Positions 1 through 9,082 are shown, counted from the first letter of the stretch. The stretch: 64,000 nucleotides of DNA from Anaerofustis stercorihominis (GCF_024623185.1 NZ_JANJZK010000007.1:1-64000), one strand, 5' to 3'. Notes: generated from the letters alone by a model not told the origin. Numbers and translations are program-made.

Positions 1-2
1 CT

Positions 3-77
3 GAAGCAGTTGCTAAAAGGGATGCAAAAGTTACACTCGCATATCATCGCGGCGGCATGTTATTGAGTCGTGAATAG
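3..77 (+). CDS. 3' end of an unidentified gene (partial)
   Basis: One frame is open from the left edge for 24 codons and stops at TAG 75-77; its last residues are HRGGMLLSRE. Its composition looks coding and it ends before a U-tailed terminator at 263-286. The visible part is too short to assign to a family. Other frames here also stop soon, so the frame choice is tentative. Confidence 0.35.
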   Translation, partial: EAVAKRDAKVTLAYHRGGMLLSRE

Positions 78-403
78 TTACATATTTAATAGATACTGTT
101 CATATTTGATTTTTAGTGTTTCAATAAAACTTTATGTGCAGAATGAATAAGTATAAAGTCGCATTAATATATTGTGTGTGGGTTGAAACGATTGTTTCAC
201 AATTCCCGATACATATGACAAAGTCGCACCTCTCAGGAGATGCATGGATAAAACTAAATTAGTAACACCTTTAAGGTGTTATTTTTATGTTTTGATGATA
301 TTGAATTATTTTGATATTTAAATCATTCGTTATCTTTATTTTTACAAACCGGATTAATTTGAATTTATCTTCATATTAAACTTTTATTCTCATAATATTT
401 ATT
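78..403. other. Intergenic stretch with hairpin and doubtful 39-codon ORF
   Basis: No convincing gene. A hairpin (GAAAC, GATT loop, GTTTC, with flanking GGG and CCC) lies near 187-215. A 39-codon ORF (ATG 143, TAG 260-262) overlaps it and stops directly at the terminator, but it has no Shine-Dalgarno sequence. The stretch could be a long 3' untranslated region, a small RNA or a small protein gene. From 287 to 403 it is AT-rich with nothing recognisable. Confidence 0.4.
263..286 (+). terminator. Intrinsic terminator
   Basis: The stem AACACC/GGTGTT closes a short loop and is followed by ATTTTTAT. It ends transcription coming from the left-edge gene or from a small transcript at 80-260. Confidence 0.75.
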
Positions 404-940
404 ATGAAAAAAAATAAATCTTTAAAAATCATTATTATAATATTAAGTATTATTTTTATGGGGCTTCTTATATTTACATTTGTTTTTGATACGAATACTT
501 TCAGCGTAGCCAATATAAGCGATAATCTTCCGCCGAATATAAATGAGCTATTAAAAAAGGACTATGGAAAGAGTAAATACCGCTTGTCGAAAGGGGGAGT
601 GAGTATTGATATAGAAAGGGTATTGAATGAAAAGTATTTTATAACATACTCCTGGATGAGCGGAAATCAAAGTTCGTTTTATATAGTCTTTCTTGTTGAA
701 AATGAAAATAAAAACCCTATAAGCAACCACAAGGTCAATAATTTAAAAGTCATCGACAACATGGGTATGGAATATAAGCCTACCGCATTTTTCTTCGACG
801 ACTATCCCGTCGATGAACCTTTAAAGTATAAGGAAACATTGAATGTAAAATTCCTGCCTTTCAACGATAATGTTAAAAGCATAACCGTTACTTTCAATTA
901 TGCGGGAAATGATTATAAGTTTAAAAATATCCCAATTTAA
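404..940 (+). CDS. Membrane-anchored protein of unknown function
   Basis: 178 residues. A Lys-rich N-terminus is followed by one strongly hydrophobic segment (about residues 8-29) with no lipobox and no clear cleavage site, so it is probably a signal anchor. The remaining 145 residues should be extracytoplasmic. They are rich in alternating beta-type residues, ending with a strand-like FNYAGNDYKF stretch, and resemble small Ig-like domains of Firmicute surface proteins (DUF4352/DUF5643 type), though I cannot assign a family. No strong Shine-Dalgarno precedes the ATG, so expression may be weak or the start different. It is a single-gene unit closed by its own terminator and converges on comM. 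Confidence 0.65.
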   Translation: MKKNKSLKIIIIILSIIFMGLLIFTFVFDTNTFSVANISDNLPPNINELLKKDYGKSKYRLSKGGVSIDIERVLNEKYFITYSWMSGNQSSFYIVFLVENENKNPISNHKVNNLKVIDNMGMEYKPTAFFFDDYPVDEPLKYKETLNVKFLPFNDNVKSITVTFNYAGNDYKFKNIPI

Positions 941-941
941 A

Positions 942-966
942 AAGAGCCCTCAGGTTCTTTTTTTGT
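942..966 (+). terminator. Intrinsic terminator after the 404-940 gene
   Basis: Stem AAGAGCC/GGTTCTT with a CTCA loop, followed by seven or more T on the plus strand, directly after the stop codon. Confidence 0.85.
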
Positions 967-972
967 AAACTA

Positions 973-996
973 AAAACACCTTTTAAAAAGGTGCTT
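973..996 (-). terminator. Intrinsic terminator of comM
   Basis: On the minus strand GCACCTTTTT pairs with AAAAGGTG and is followed by TTTTTAG. It lies about 55 nt beyond the comM stop. Confidence 0.75.
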
Positions 997-1051
997 TCAG
1001 TAAAATTAAAATAAACAAAATATAATATTTACAAGTATATTATATGCAAAA

Positions 1052-2578
1052 TTACATCCCTCTATACTGTAAAGCTTCACTAATATGTGAAGAACTTATA
1101 TTTTCACATCCATCCAAGTCCGCAATAGTCCTTGCGAGCTTGAGTATCCTATGATATCCTCTCGCCGATAAATTTAAATTATCGAAGGCCATTTTCATCA
1201 GTTTTTCCTCTTCTTCTCCTATCTTACACCATTTTTCTATCATGCTCGGTGTAAGCATTGAGTTGAAAAGTACGTTTGTTCCTTTATATCTTTCAAGCTG
1301 TATCTCTCTTGCTTTGTTTACTCTTTTCCTTATTTCTTTGCTGCTTTCGGATTTTTTGCTGTTTATCCTCAGCTTTTCATAATCCTGCCTTGGCACTTTT
1401 ACTTGTATATCTATCCTGTCAAGAAGCGGTCCCGAAATCTTATTTTTATATTTTTCTTTTTGAAAATCCGAACAGGTACATTCTATTTTACTGTCCCCGA
1501 GATATCCGCACGGACATGGGTTCATGCTTGCGAGGAGCATAAAATCCGCAGGATAGGTAAGTGAAGCATATACCCTAGATATATTCACTATCCCGTCTTC
1601 AAGAGGCTGACGGAGAACTTCCAAAGCTTTTTTTTGAAACTCCGGAAATTCATCGAGGAACAATACTCCCAGATGAGCAAGACTCACTTCTCCGGGATTT
1701 GGTATCCTTCCGCCTCCTATTAAAGATACGTCGGAAATTGTGTGGTGTGGGCTTCTGAATGGTCTTGAAGCTATCAACGGCGTATCTTTTTTCAAAAGTC
1801 CGGATACCGAATATACCTTCGTTACCTCAAGACTTTCTTCCAGTGTCATTTTGGGTAAGATAGTCGCAAATCTTTTTGCAAGCATTGTTTTCCCGCTTCC
1901 CGGAGGACCGACCATAAGCATGTTATGTGCTCCCGCCGCCGCGATTTCCATTGCTCTTTTTACGCTTTCCTGTCCTTTTACATCAGAAAAATCCAAGTCA
2001 CTTTCTATTTCATGATTTTTTAAAAAGTCGTCTTTATCTGTTGTTATATATTCTAAATCCTTTCTGCCGTTTACATGGTTTATCACTTCCATCAGTTTCT
2101 CGGCAGGATATATTTTCATCCCGTCTATAATAGAGGCTTCTTTTGCGTTCTCTTTGGGCAGTATTATATTGGTTATGCCGTTTTTCTTTGCTTCCATAAC
2201 CATAGGGAGCACTCCGTCGACCCCGCGAAGGGTGCCGTCCAAAGAAAGTTCTCCGAGGAATAAATACTTATTTAAATCTATCTTTGAGAATATCTGAGTA
2301 GATGACATAAGTATCCCCACCGCCATCGGCAGATCGTAGTAGGTCCCTTCTTTTCTTATCCCCGCGGGAGCAAGATTTACTGTTATCTTTCCCATAGGGA
2401 TTTGAAATGAATTGTTCTTTATTGCGGAAAATACTCTTTCCTTAGATTCTTTTACCGCTATATCCCCAAGTCCAACGACAGAGATAGACGGAAGTGCTTT
2501 GTTTAATATATCTATTTCTACGCTTACTATTATGCCGTCAATTCCTACGATACTTCCCGAAAATAATTTGCTGAACAT
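1052..2578 (-). CDS. comM: YifB/ComM family Mg-chelatase-like AAA+ ATPase
   Basis: An AAA+ ATPase. ComM of naturally transformable bacteria is a hexameric helicase that promotes branch migration during DNA integration, but the family is also widespread in non-competent species. Visible are the N-terminal Lon-S16-like domain (SGSIVGIDG near the start), Walker A GPPGSGKT, Walker B LFLDEFPEF, the family's cysteine cluster NPCPCGYLG...CTC, and the C-terminal Mg-chelatase domain ending near the stop. I start at the internal ATG 2578 because AGAGG sits 8 nt upstream and MFSKLFSG matches the family start. The longer frame to 2623 adds 15 residues not expected in the family. Length (508 residues) is normal. 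It is transcribed alone. Confidence 0.93.
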   Translation of the reverse strand: MFSKLFSGSIVGIDGIIVSVEIDILNKALPSISVVGLGDIAVKESKERVFSAIKNNSFQIPMGKITVNLAPAGIRKEGTYYDLPMAVGILMSSTQIFSKIDLNKYLFLGELSLDGTLRGVDGVLPMVMEAKKNGITNIILPKENAKEASIIDGMKIYPAEKLMEVINHVNGRKDLEYITTDKDDFLKNHEIESDLDFSDVKGQESVKRAMEIAAAGAHNMLMVGPPGSGKTMLAKRFATILPKMTLEESLEVTKVYSVSGLLKKDTPLIASRPFRSPHHTISDVSLIGGGRIPNPGEVSLAHLGVLFLDEFPEFQKKALEVLRQPLEDGIVNISRVYASLTYPADFMLLASMNPCPCGYLGDSKIECTCSDFQKEKYKNKISGPLLDRIDIQVKVPRQDYEKLRINSKKSESSKEIRKRVNKAREIQLERYKGTNVLFNSMLTPSMIEKWCKIGEEEEKLMKMAFDNLNLSARGYHRILKLARTIADLDGCENISSSHISEALQYRGM

Positions 2579-3092
2579 TATCTTGACCTCTGTTTGTCCT
2601 TTTTTTATATAATAATAGAACATTCGTTCTTCGTCAAGGGTTTAGTCGAAAGTGGTCACTTTTTAGTCACAAACATAGAAAAATGTCGAAAAAAATAAGA
2701 TAAAAACAAGTAAAAATCTTATAAAAAATAAAAACTCTTACTTAACAAGAGTTTTAAAGTATATTTATTTTATAGGTTTTTTCTATATGAATCGTATAAT
2801 TATAGAATTTGATATTAGGTTTTATATAAGTATCATATTGAATTAATTGTTATCATGATTACACACTTATTTTGTATTAGTGATACCTTTCCTGTAAAAA
2901 TAAATCTGAATTTGATTGTTATTTGAAAAGTAATATTTAGATAAAATAGATTTTGATTTGACTTTTATTAAAAAAAATATGAAAGTCATTCTTTATAGTG
3001 AAATGATTAAGACATATCATAAAACTTAACTTTTACATAAAGGGGAGATAGTTAATTATAGTTATGATATGAAAAATCCTTTTTATATAAAA
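2579..3092. other. AT-rich intergenic region without a gene
   Basis: About 500 bp between comM and rpmF. Apart from the minus-strand hairpin at 2718-2755 I see no open frame with a credible start, no tRNA and no riboswitch core. GGGGAG at 3042-3047 looks like a Shine-Dalgarno but no open frame of useful length follows. Confidence 0.5.
2718..2755 (-). terminator. Orphan minus-strand terminator
   Basis: AAAACTCTT pairs perfectly with AAGAGTTTT over a 7-nt loop, and on the minus strand it is followed by TTTTTATTTTTTAT. It lies about 340 nt beyond the rpmF terminator, so it is either a back-up for rpmF readthrough or the end of an unseen small transcript. Confidence 0.7.
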
Positions 3093-3118
3093 TAAAAAAG
3101 ACACCGTTAGGTGTCTTA
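3093..3118 (-). terminator. Intrinsic terminator of rpmF
   Basis: Minus strand AAGACACC-TAAC-GGTGTCTT followed by TTTTAT, 13 nt beyond the rpmF stop. It closes the ackA/yceD/rpmF block. Confidence 0.88.
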
Positions 3119-3130
3119 AATATATTCTAA

Positions 3131-3313
3131 TTATTCAGCTACATCTACAACAGTTACGTCTTTATATGTTCCGCATGCTTTACATACTCTGTGTGGAGCC
3201 TTTACTTCTCCGCACTTAGGACATACGCTTGCTGTAGGCATTTCAAGTTTATAACTGTTAGCTCTTTTTTTATCTCTTCTTGCTTTTGAAATTTTTCTCT
3301 TTGGTACTGCCAT
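3131..3313 (-). CDS. rpmF: 50S ribosomal protein L32
   Basis: 60 residues. It is a zinc-ribbon protein of the large ribosomal subunit. It starts with the family signature MAVPKRKISKARRDKKR and carries two CxxC pairs (CPKCG and CKAC) about 13 residues apart that bind zinc, so this is the zinc-binding (C+) form. An AGGAGG lies 8 nt before the ATG. The 13-nt gap to the upstream DUF177 gene is the usual rpmF/yceD arrangement. Confidence 0.97.
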   Translation of the reverse strand: MAVPKRKISKARRDKKRANSYKLEMPTASVCPKCGEVKAPHRVCKACGTYKDVTVVDVAE

Positions 3314-3326
3314 GATTATTCACCTC

Positions 3327-3803
3327 CTAGTTTTCACCTTCGCCCTTTAATAGTTTTTCCAGTGCCGCAAATTTTGGATTTATCTGATTATCCTTACAAT
3401 TACAGCTTTCTTTGTTTAGGTTTATACCACACTTTGGACAAAGGCCTAAACAATCATCTTTACATAAAACTTTATTTGGCATATTTAATAAAATTTGTTC
3501 TTTAACAGTTTCCTCAAGGTCTATACCTTCTTTGTCACTGCTCTCGATTTCTTTTATATCATACTGCTTGACTAAAGTAAACTCTTCTTCCTTTTTTATA
3601 TCGATAAGACATCTGTCGCACTCCCCGGTATAGTAATAATTTACTTTAGCACCGAGTTTTAACATGTCTAAATCGATCAGCACATTTCCCTTAACTTTGA
3701 TGGGGGAGAATGTAAAGTCATTATAATCAAATCCGTCAAGAGTTTCATCGATTATAATACTTCTATCTTTATCATCCAAGATTTTCTTAAGCCTTATAAT
3801 CAA
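3327..3803 (-). CDS. YceD/DUF177 family protein
   Basis: A DUF177 protein. The family is almost always paired with rpmF, and bacterial and plastid members have been linked to 23S rRNA accumulation. A central GECDRCL motif and a C-terminal cluster (CKDDC, CPKCG, CNC) look metal-binding. I place the start at TTG 3803 (MIIRLKKIL) because a perfect AGGAGGT lies 6 nt upstream; the GTG start at 3824 would put that Shine-Dalgarno inside the coding region. The product is 158 residues. It is followed by rpmF after 13 nt and preceded by ackA about 90 nt away on the same strand. Confidence 0.9.
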   Translation of the reverse strand: MIIRLKKILDDKDRSIIIDETLDGFDYNDFTFSPIKVKGNVLIDLDMLKLGAKVNYYYTGECDRCLIDIKKEEEFTLVKQYDIKEIESSDKEGIDLEETVKEQILLNMPNKVLCKDDCLGLCPKCGINLNKESCNCKDNQINPKFAALEKLLKGEGEN

Positions 3804-3893
3804 CTTGATACCTCCTAGCGTCACAGTAAGAATTATTATACTTGTTTAAATAAAATTTGTCAAGATTTTATCTTTAATTCATCTCTAAATTTA

Positions 3894-5087
3894 CTAGCTT
3901 AAAATCTCCATTGTTTCTTTGGCTATCATTAGTTCTTCGTTTGTAGGTATTACCATGCAAGTCGTTTTGGAACCTTCTTTTGTGATAATGGTATCTTTAC
4001 CTCTTACATCGTTTGCTTTTTCGTCGAAATCAACACCGAAATATTCCATATCTTTAAGTATCGCTTCTCTTACCACAGTAGCGTTTTCACCGATTCCGCC
4101 TGTAAATGCGATAGCATCAACGCCGTTCATTGCCGCCGTATACGAACCGATAGTAGTCTTTACTCTGTATACGAATATATCGAATGCAAGCTTTGCTCTT
4201 TCGTTTCCGCTGTCTTTTGCGTCTGTGATATCTCTGAAATCGGAAGATACTCCCGATACACCGAGAAGTCCCGATTCTTTGTTTAGAATATCTTCAACTT
4301 CTTTTGGTGATTTATTTTCTTTTTCACAAAGGAAAGGTACTATGGAAGGGTCGATAGAACCGCTTCTCGTTCCCATTTCAAGTCCGTCAAGAGGCGTGAA
4401 GCCCATTGAGTTTTCGATACATTTACCGTTTTTAACAGCCGATACGCTTGCTCCATTTCCAAGGTGACAAACGATTATCTTCAAATCTTCGATATCTTTA
4501 CCCAGCATTTTTGCCGCTTTAGCCGAAACATACTGATGCGAAATACCGTGGAAACCGTATTTTCTTATTCCGTACTTTTCATAATATTCATATGGTATAG
4601 GGTACATGTAAGCTTCTTTAGGTATAGTTCTATGGAATGATGTATCAAATACACAAACCATTTCTTTACCCGGGAATACTTCCTTACATCCGAGAAGCCC
4701 CATAACTTGTCCCGGTATATGAAGAGGAGCAAGTTCTGCACATGATTCAAGTCCTTTTATAACTTCATCGTCTGCTTTTATGGAAGTGTTGTATTTTTCA
4801 CCTCCGGTAGTTATCCTGTGACCTATGGAAGCTATTTCGTCAAGGCTTTTTATCACTCCGTAATTTTCATCTATCAATGCTTTAACAAGGATTTGTAAAG
4901 CTTCTTTATGCGTAGGCATGTCTTCGTTAAATACTACATCGTCTTTTCCCGGTTGTTTATGAGTCAAAACACCTTCACTCATTCCTATTCTTTCAGCTAC
5001 ACCGTTTGCCAAAACATTTTCGTTCTCCATATCGATAAGCTGATATTTAAGAGACGAGCTTCCGCAGTTAATTACAAGAACTTTCAT
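3894..5087 (-). CDS. ackA: Acetate kinase
   Basis: Converts acetyl phosphate and ADP to acetate and ATP, the final ATP-yielding step of acetogenic fermentation. The ASKHA-fold phosphate-binding signatures are present: NCGSSSLKYQ at the N-terminus, CHLGNGAS about residue 208, and the adenosine-binding FTGGIGENA near 330. The 397-residue length is normal. The ATG is preceded by AGGAGG at 9 nt. No phosphotransacetylase gene is adjacent in this window, so pta must lie elsewhere. Transcription probably continues into yceD-rpmF. Confidence 0.97.
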   Translation of the reverse strand: MKVLVINCGSSSLKYQLIDMENENVLANGVAERIGMSEGVLTHKQPGKDDVVFNEDMPTHKEALQILVKALIDENYGVIKSLDEIASIGHRITTGGEKYNTSIKADDEVIKGLESCAELAPLHIPGQVMGLLGCKEVFPGKEMVCVFDTSFHRTIPKEAYMYPIPYEYYEKYGIRKYGFHGISHQYVSAKAAKMLGKDIEDLKIIVCHLGNGASVSAVKNGKCIENSMGFTPLDGLEMGTRSGSIDPSIVPFLCEKENKSPKEVEDILNKESGLLGVSGVSSDFRDITDAKDSGNERAKLAFDIFVYRVKTTIGSYTAAMNGVDAIAFTGGIGENATVVREAILKDMEYFGVDFDEKANDVRGKDTIITKEGSKTTCMVIPTNEELMIAKETMEILS

Positions 5088-5307
5088 CTATATATTTTCC
5101 TCCTAAAATCTAGTTTTAATATTTGTTATTAAAAAAATAGTACACTTTATTTTATACCCTTTTATTTGTTTTGTAAATAAAATTTTATTAAGTATTCATC
5201 TATATTTCAAATATTTTCATTAAAATCACAAAAACACTAATTACTTTTAAGTTTATATGATAAAATATAATAAATAACGAAAACTCAAGAGAAAAAGGAG
5301 ACAGAAT

Positions 5308-5865
5308 ATGAGTACAGTGTTAATAATTATTTTAGTGGTTGTGGCTTTACTTGTTATTTATCTGATAACATGCTATAACTCATTCGTAAAACTTAACAAT
5401 AAAATCAAGGAAGCTTATGCGACGATGGATGTGTATCTTAAAAAGAGATATGACCTAATACCAAACCTCGTTGAAACCGTAAAAGGTTATGCAAAACATG
5501 AACAGGGGACTTTGGAAAAAGTTATCCAGGCCAGAAACATGGCTATGAATGCGGGAAGCGTAGATGAAAGAGTAGAAGGTGAAAATATTTTGAGCGGAAC
5601 GCTTAAATCCTTGTTTGCTTTATCCGAAAGTTATCCCGACTTAAAGGCAAACGAGAACTTCGTTTCTCTTCAATCTGACCTAAATAGAATGGAAGAAGAA
5701 ATCGCTTCTTCAAGAAAATACTACAATGCTATAGTAAATACTTTCAATACAAAAACCGAAGTATTCCCAAGCAACCTCATTGCAAATATGTTCGGCTTCA
5801 GTGTAAAACCACTGTTTGAAGTTGAAAACGAAAACGAAAGACAAAACGTAAAAGTAGAATTTTAA
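5308..5865 (+). CDS. lemA: LemA family protein
   Basis: 185 residues. One N-terminal membrane segment (about residues 3-22) is followed by the helical LemA domain with the family hallmarks YNSFVKLNNKIKEAYATMDVYLKKRYDLIPNL (given here only as location, residues 23-53) and a C-terminal FPSNLIANMFGF. The biochemical role is unknown; these proteins are membrane-anchored with helices outside. AAGGAG precedes the ATG. It is followed after 24 nt by a DUF2207 protein, a recurrent LemA/DUF2207 pairing in Firmicutes, so the two probably act together. Confidence 0.93.
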   Translation: MSTVLIIILVVVALLVIYLITCYNSFVKLNNKIKEAYATMDVYLKKRYDLIPNLVETVKGYAKHEQGTLEKVIQARNMAMNAGSVDERVEGENILSGTLKSLFALSESYPDLKANENFVSLQSDLNRMEEEIASSRKYYNAIVNTFNTKTEVFPSNLIANMFGFSVKPLFEVENENERQNVKVEF

Positions 5866-5889
5866 TTATTTAAGGGATAAAGAGGGAAA

Positions 5890-7785
5890 ATGAAAAAATT
5901 TGGCAAACTTGTATTTGCTTTGATACTTTCATTGTTCTTATTTGTTCCTTTTAGCAGTGTATCTGCAAGAGAATATTTTACTATCGATAACTATGATATC
6001 GATATGAAGGTAAACGAAGATAACAGCTATACTGTGAAGGAAACGATAAATGTGGATTTCGGAGAAAATGAAAGGCATGGTCTGTTTAGGACCATACCTA
6101 CGATTTCTTCGGCTACGAGAACGATAGACGGTAAAGAAGTAAAAAAGACTCATGTGATAAAAGTTAAAGATATAAGCGTAAACAGTGATTATACCAAGGA
6201 AAGCGGTTTGGGAGACATATCTCTTCAAATAGGTAATGAAGATGAATATGTTACCGGTAAGCAGACTTATGTAATAGGATATACTTATGTCGTTGGAAAT
6301 GACGGGATAAAGGATTTCGACGATGTGTATTACAATTTAATAGGTAATGAATGGGATACTACCATAGACAGGGTAGACTTTAAAATACATATGCCTAAGG
6401 ATTTTGATACGAAGCTCATCAACTTTACATCCGGTCAGTATGGTAATAAAGGAAATAATGTAGAGTATAAAATCAAAGGGAATGTAGTAAGCGGATATAC
6501 GACTTCTAAGCTATATAACAACGAAAGCCTTACAGTCAGGATAGAACTTCCGGAAGGTTACTTTACAGCCGCACCTTCAAACAATAAATTTTTTGATTTT
6601 GTTTTCTTGGGCATAGCGGGTATTATTTTATTATTATCTGTTTTTATATCCATGAAATTCGGAAGAGATGAAAAGATTATAAAGACTGTGGAATTTTATC
6701 CTCCGGATAATATGACTCCGGCTGAAGTCGGATATATTGCGGGTAATTCACTCAGTAAAAAAAATCTTACTTCTTTGATAGTTTACTTTGCTTCCAAAGG
6801 GTATTTGAAAATCAAAGAATTAGGCGAAGATGAACTTGAATTTATAAAGGTAAAAGATTTGCCGGAAGATGTTAAACCTTTTGAAAGAAGGATTTTCAGC
6901 GGTTTATTCAAAGGAGAAAAGGATAAGGTAAAATTATCCGAGCTTAAATACAAATTCAGTGAAACACTTTCAATAGCGAGTGATGACTTAAACTCCGAAT
7001 TTTCAGGAAAAAAGAGATTAAGCGATAAAAAAGCGACAAAGTTCCAGGTAATACTTGGTATAATGATATCACTGGCGGCATTTATAAATGTATTCTATTT
7101 TTCATATCAGGCACTTTATTCCCTTATGGGAAGTCTGGTATTAGGTGCATTCGGACTTGTCGTTTTCGGACTGTTAAGTCTTTGGATAATAGGTGCTATA
7201 GAGGGGATGCATAAGGGGGCTACGAATGGCAGAAGGATGAGTATAATAGCCGCAACGGTCATTTTTATCCTTTTAAGTGCTATCTCTGCATTTTTGATTT
7301 CGAGATTATCCGACGGCGGGCTTATGTTCTTTATAGCAAATATATTCCTTCTTATCAGTTCTTATTTTGCGGGACTTACTTATAAAAGAAGCAAATATTT
7401 GGACAGCGTCATAGGAAAGATCTTAGGTTTTAAAGATTTTCTTATAGTAGCCGAGAAAGAAAAGTTCGAAGCTTTGGTAAATGAAAATCCTTCATATTTT
7501 TATGATGTCATGCCATATGCTTTTGTACTTAATATAAGTGATAAATGGATGGATAAATTCAAGGGTATCGAAATCGAAGCACCTGATTGGTATACTCCAT
7601 ACGGACATGATGTATTTTGGGATTATTATATGATGACTCATTTATATCATCATATGTATTTTATGAATGAAACTGCTTCGGCGGTAGAATTCGATAACGA
7701 CAGCGGCGGCTTCGGCGGAGGTTTCTCCGGCGGGGGTGGATTTTCGGGAGGCGGCTTCGGCGGCGGTGGCGGCGGAAGCTGGTAG
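5890..7785 (+). CDS. DUF2207 domain-containing membrane protein with glycine-rich tail
   Basis: 631 residues. A signal peptide (residues 1-26, likely cut after VSA) leads into an extracytoplasmic DUF2207 domain (about 30-215, with the family's ERHGLFRTIP motif). One membrane segment near 236-254 is followed by a cytoplasmic-type domain (YPPDNMTPAEVGYI) and a cluster of four or so membrane segments (about 385-500), a KRSKYLDSVIGKILGF block, and a tail of GGGFSGGG-type repeats ending in W. The domain order and the Gly-rich C-terminus are typical of the family. Function is unknown; lemA linkage suggests a shared envelope role. Likely co-transcribed with lemA and the next gene. Confidence 0.9.
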   Translation: MKKFGKLVFALILSLFLFVPFSSVSAREYFTIDNYDIDMKVNEDNSYTVKETINVDFGENERHGLFRTIPTISSATRTIDGKEVKKTHVIKVKDISVNSDYTKESGLGDISLQIGNEDEYVTGKQTYVIGYTYVVGNDGIKDFDDVYYNLIGNEWDTTIDRVDFKIHMPKDFDTKLINFTSGQYGNKGNNVEYKIKGNVVSGYTTSKLYNNESLTVRIELPEGYFTAAPSNNKFFDFVFLGIAGIILLLSVFISMKFGRDEKIIKTVEFYPPDNMTPAEVGYIAGNSLSKKNLTSLIVYFASKGYLKIKELGEDELEFIKVKDLPEDVKPFERRIFSGLFKGEKDKVKLSELKYKFSETLSIASDDLNSEFSGKKRLSDKKATKFQVILGIMISLAAFINVFYFSYQALYSLMGSLVLGAFGLVVFGLLSLWIIGAIEGMHKGATNGRRMSIIAATVIFILLSAISAFLISRLSDGGLMFFIANIFLLISSYFAGLTYKRSKYLDSVIGKILGFKDFLIVAEKEKFEALVNENPSYFYDVMPYAFVLNISDKWMDKFKGIEIEAPDWYTPYGHDVFWDYYMMTHLYHHMYFMNETASAVEFDNDSGGFGGGFSGGGGFSGGGFGGGGGGSW

Positions 7786-7791
7786 AGAAAG

Positions 7792-8997
7792 ATGAATAAG
7801 AGAAAAGAAAAAATTCAAGAAAGCGTAATACTGTTAATACTCTTTATAGTTATCGGTGTAGTTTTTTATGTTACTCAGAAGATTTTCAGTAAAAAACTTC
7901 CGCCAAATATACTTAACCTGCTGTTACTCGTAACGGTAGGTCTTTTGGTACTGGATCTTGTTATATACTTTATCTGGGGAAAAGACAAAAGAGTCGAAAA
8001 AGAAATAACTTCTTATCCTCCGGAGGAAATGGATAGCTTTTTGATAGGTTATTTGAACTGCGGAGAAACGGTAAGCAATCATTTTTCTTCTCTTGTGATC
8101 GCTCTCGCAGTCAAAAAATTTATAAAAATAGAAAAGCTTGAAGACGAAACGATACTTTTAACCAAGCTTAAAGATTTGGATAATTCTCTTTCCAAGTATG
8201 AAAGACTCATGTACAAGGTCTTATTTAAAGGAGACAGGAACAAAGTAACTACAGAGGAAATATCTAATGATGACGGAAGGTATTTCAGGAAAATGGAAAC
8301 AGTGGTAGCAAATGAGTTCTTGAGTGAGAAAAATATAGAAACCAAGATGTCCAGAAAGCTTAGAAGATATACCTCTTTTGCTTTTGCCGCTTTGGTAGTT
8401 GCGACGATGGTTATCTATTCAAGATTTGCTTATGATACGTCTTCTGCAAGGGTGATATTTACTATACTTCTTATTACTCTTGCGGGATTTATGTATGCAC
8501 TGTTATCTTACCTTATAGTTGCTTTCCAAACGGGGAAGGAGACTTCTGTCAAATACGGAGCTTTAATAGCTTCAATATTCATACTTTGCGGAAATATCGT
8601 ATTCCCATATTTTATAATACATTTCAGTAATGTCGGTATCATGTTCATGTGTCAGCTAAATCTGCTTCTTTTATGTGTTATAGTAAACGGATTTATTTTT
8701 AAAAGAAGTGATTATTTGAATTCCGTACTTGGAAAAGTCATGGGTTTCAGGCATACCATAGAGCAGTTTGACAAAGAAGGGATAAGTAAGCTTTATCAAA
8801 GGGATAACGATTATTTCTACGATATGCTTCCTTATATATATTCTTTGGATCTATCTATAGTTCTCTTTGACGGTAACGACGATAAATTCGATATACCTTA
8901 TTTTTATGATACATGTGAGAGTAAGAAGTATATATCATTCAATGATTTTAACGGGGATATAGATATCCTTGATAATGCAATACTTAATTCATATTAA
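7792..8997 (+). CDS. DUF2207-related membrane protein lacking the extracytoplasmic domain
   Basis: 401 residues, only 6 nt after the preceding gene. It aligns with the second half of its neighbour: YPPEEMDSFLIGYL matches YPPDNMTPAEVGYI, FKRSDYLNSVLGKVMGF matches YKRSKYLDSVIGKILGF, and DNDYFYDMLPYIYSL matches NPSYFYDVMPYAFVL. It lacks the signal peptide, the DUF2207 domain and the glycine tail, and starts with two membrane segments instead. It is therefore a diverged, truncated tandem paralogue, probably a partner subunit. No disruption is seen, so I treat it as functional. Confidence 0.85.
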   Translation: MNKRKEKIQESVILLILFIVIGVVFYVTQKIFSKKLPPNILNLLLLVTVGLLVLDLVIYFIWGKDKRVEKEITSYPPEEMDSFLIGYLNCGETVSNHFSSLVIALAVKKFIKIEKLEDETILLTKLKDLDNSLSKYERLMYKVLFKGDRNKVTTEEISNDDGRYFRKMETVVANEFLSEKNIETKMSRKLRRYTSFAFAALVVATMVIYSRFAYDTSSARVIFTILLITLAGFMYALLSYLIVAFQTGKETSVKYGALIASIFILCGNIVFPYFIIHFSNVGIMFMCQLNLLLLCVIVNGFIFKRSDYLNSVLGKVMGFRHTIEQFDKEGISKLYQRDNDYFYDMLPYIYSLDLSIVLFDGNDDKFDIPYFYDTCESKKYISFNDFNGDIDILDNAILNSY

Positions 8998-9001
8998 AAT
9001 A

Positions 9002-9029
9002 AAAAGACGACTTCAAGCCGTCTTTTTTT
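9002..9029 (+). terminator. Terminator of the lemA operon
   Basis: AAAAAGACG pairs with CGTCTTTTTTT, 4 nt after the last stop codon. A dispersed palindrome follows 12 nt later. Confidence 0.88.
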
Positions 9030-9041
9030 ATTCCCTTATTT

Positions 9042-9082
9042 TCGGGGCACTACGCCTGCCTTCGGCAGATTCCGCGCCCCGA
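9042..9082 (-). repeat. Dispersed GC-rich palindrome, copy 1
   Basis: 41 bp, complementary orientation relative to copies 2, 3 and 5. The outer stem is GGGGC/GCCCC and the inner stem CTGCC/GGCAG closes a TTC loop (a UUCG-type cap). Surrounded by AT-rich DNA, directly after a terminator. Confidence 0.85.

Noticed and set aside
3060-3092. Small plus-strand gene after GGGGAG at 3042
   Set aside because: The following frame is only a few codons long before a stop and enters the rpmF terminator.
7700-7780. GC-rich repeat
   Set aside because: It is the coding sequence of the Gly-rich tail of the DUF2207 protein, not an intergenic repeat.
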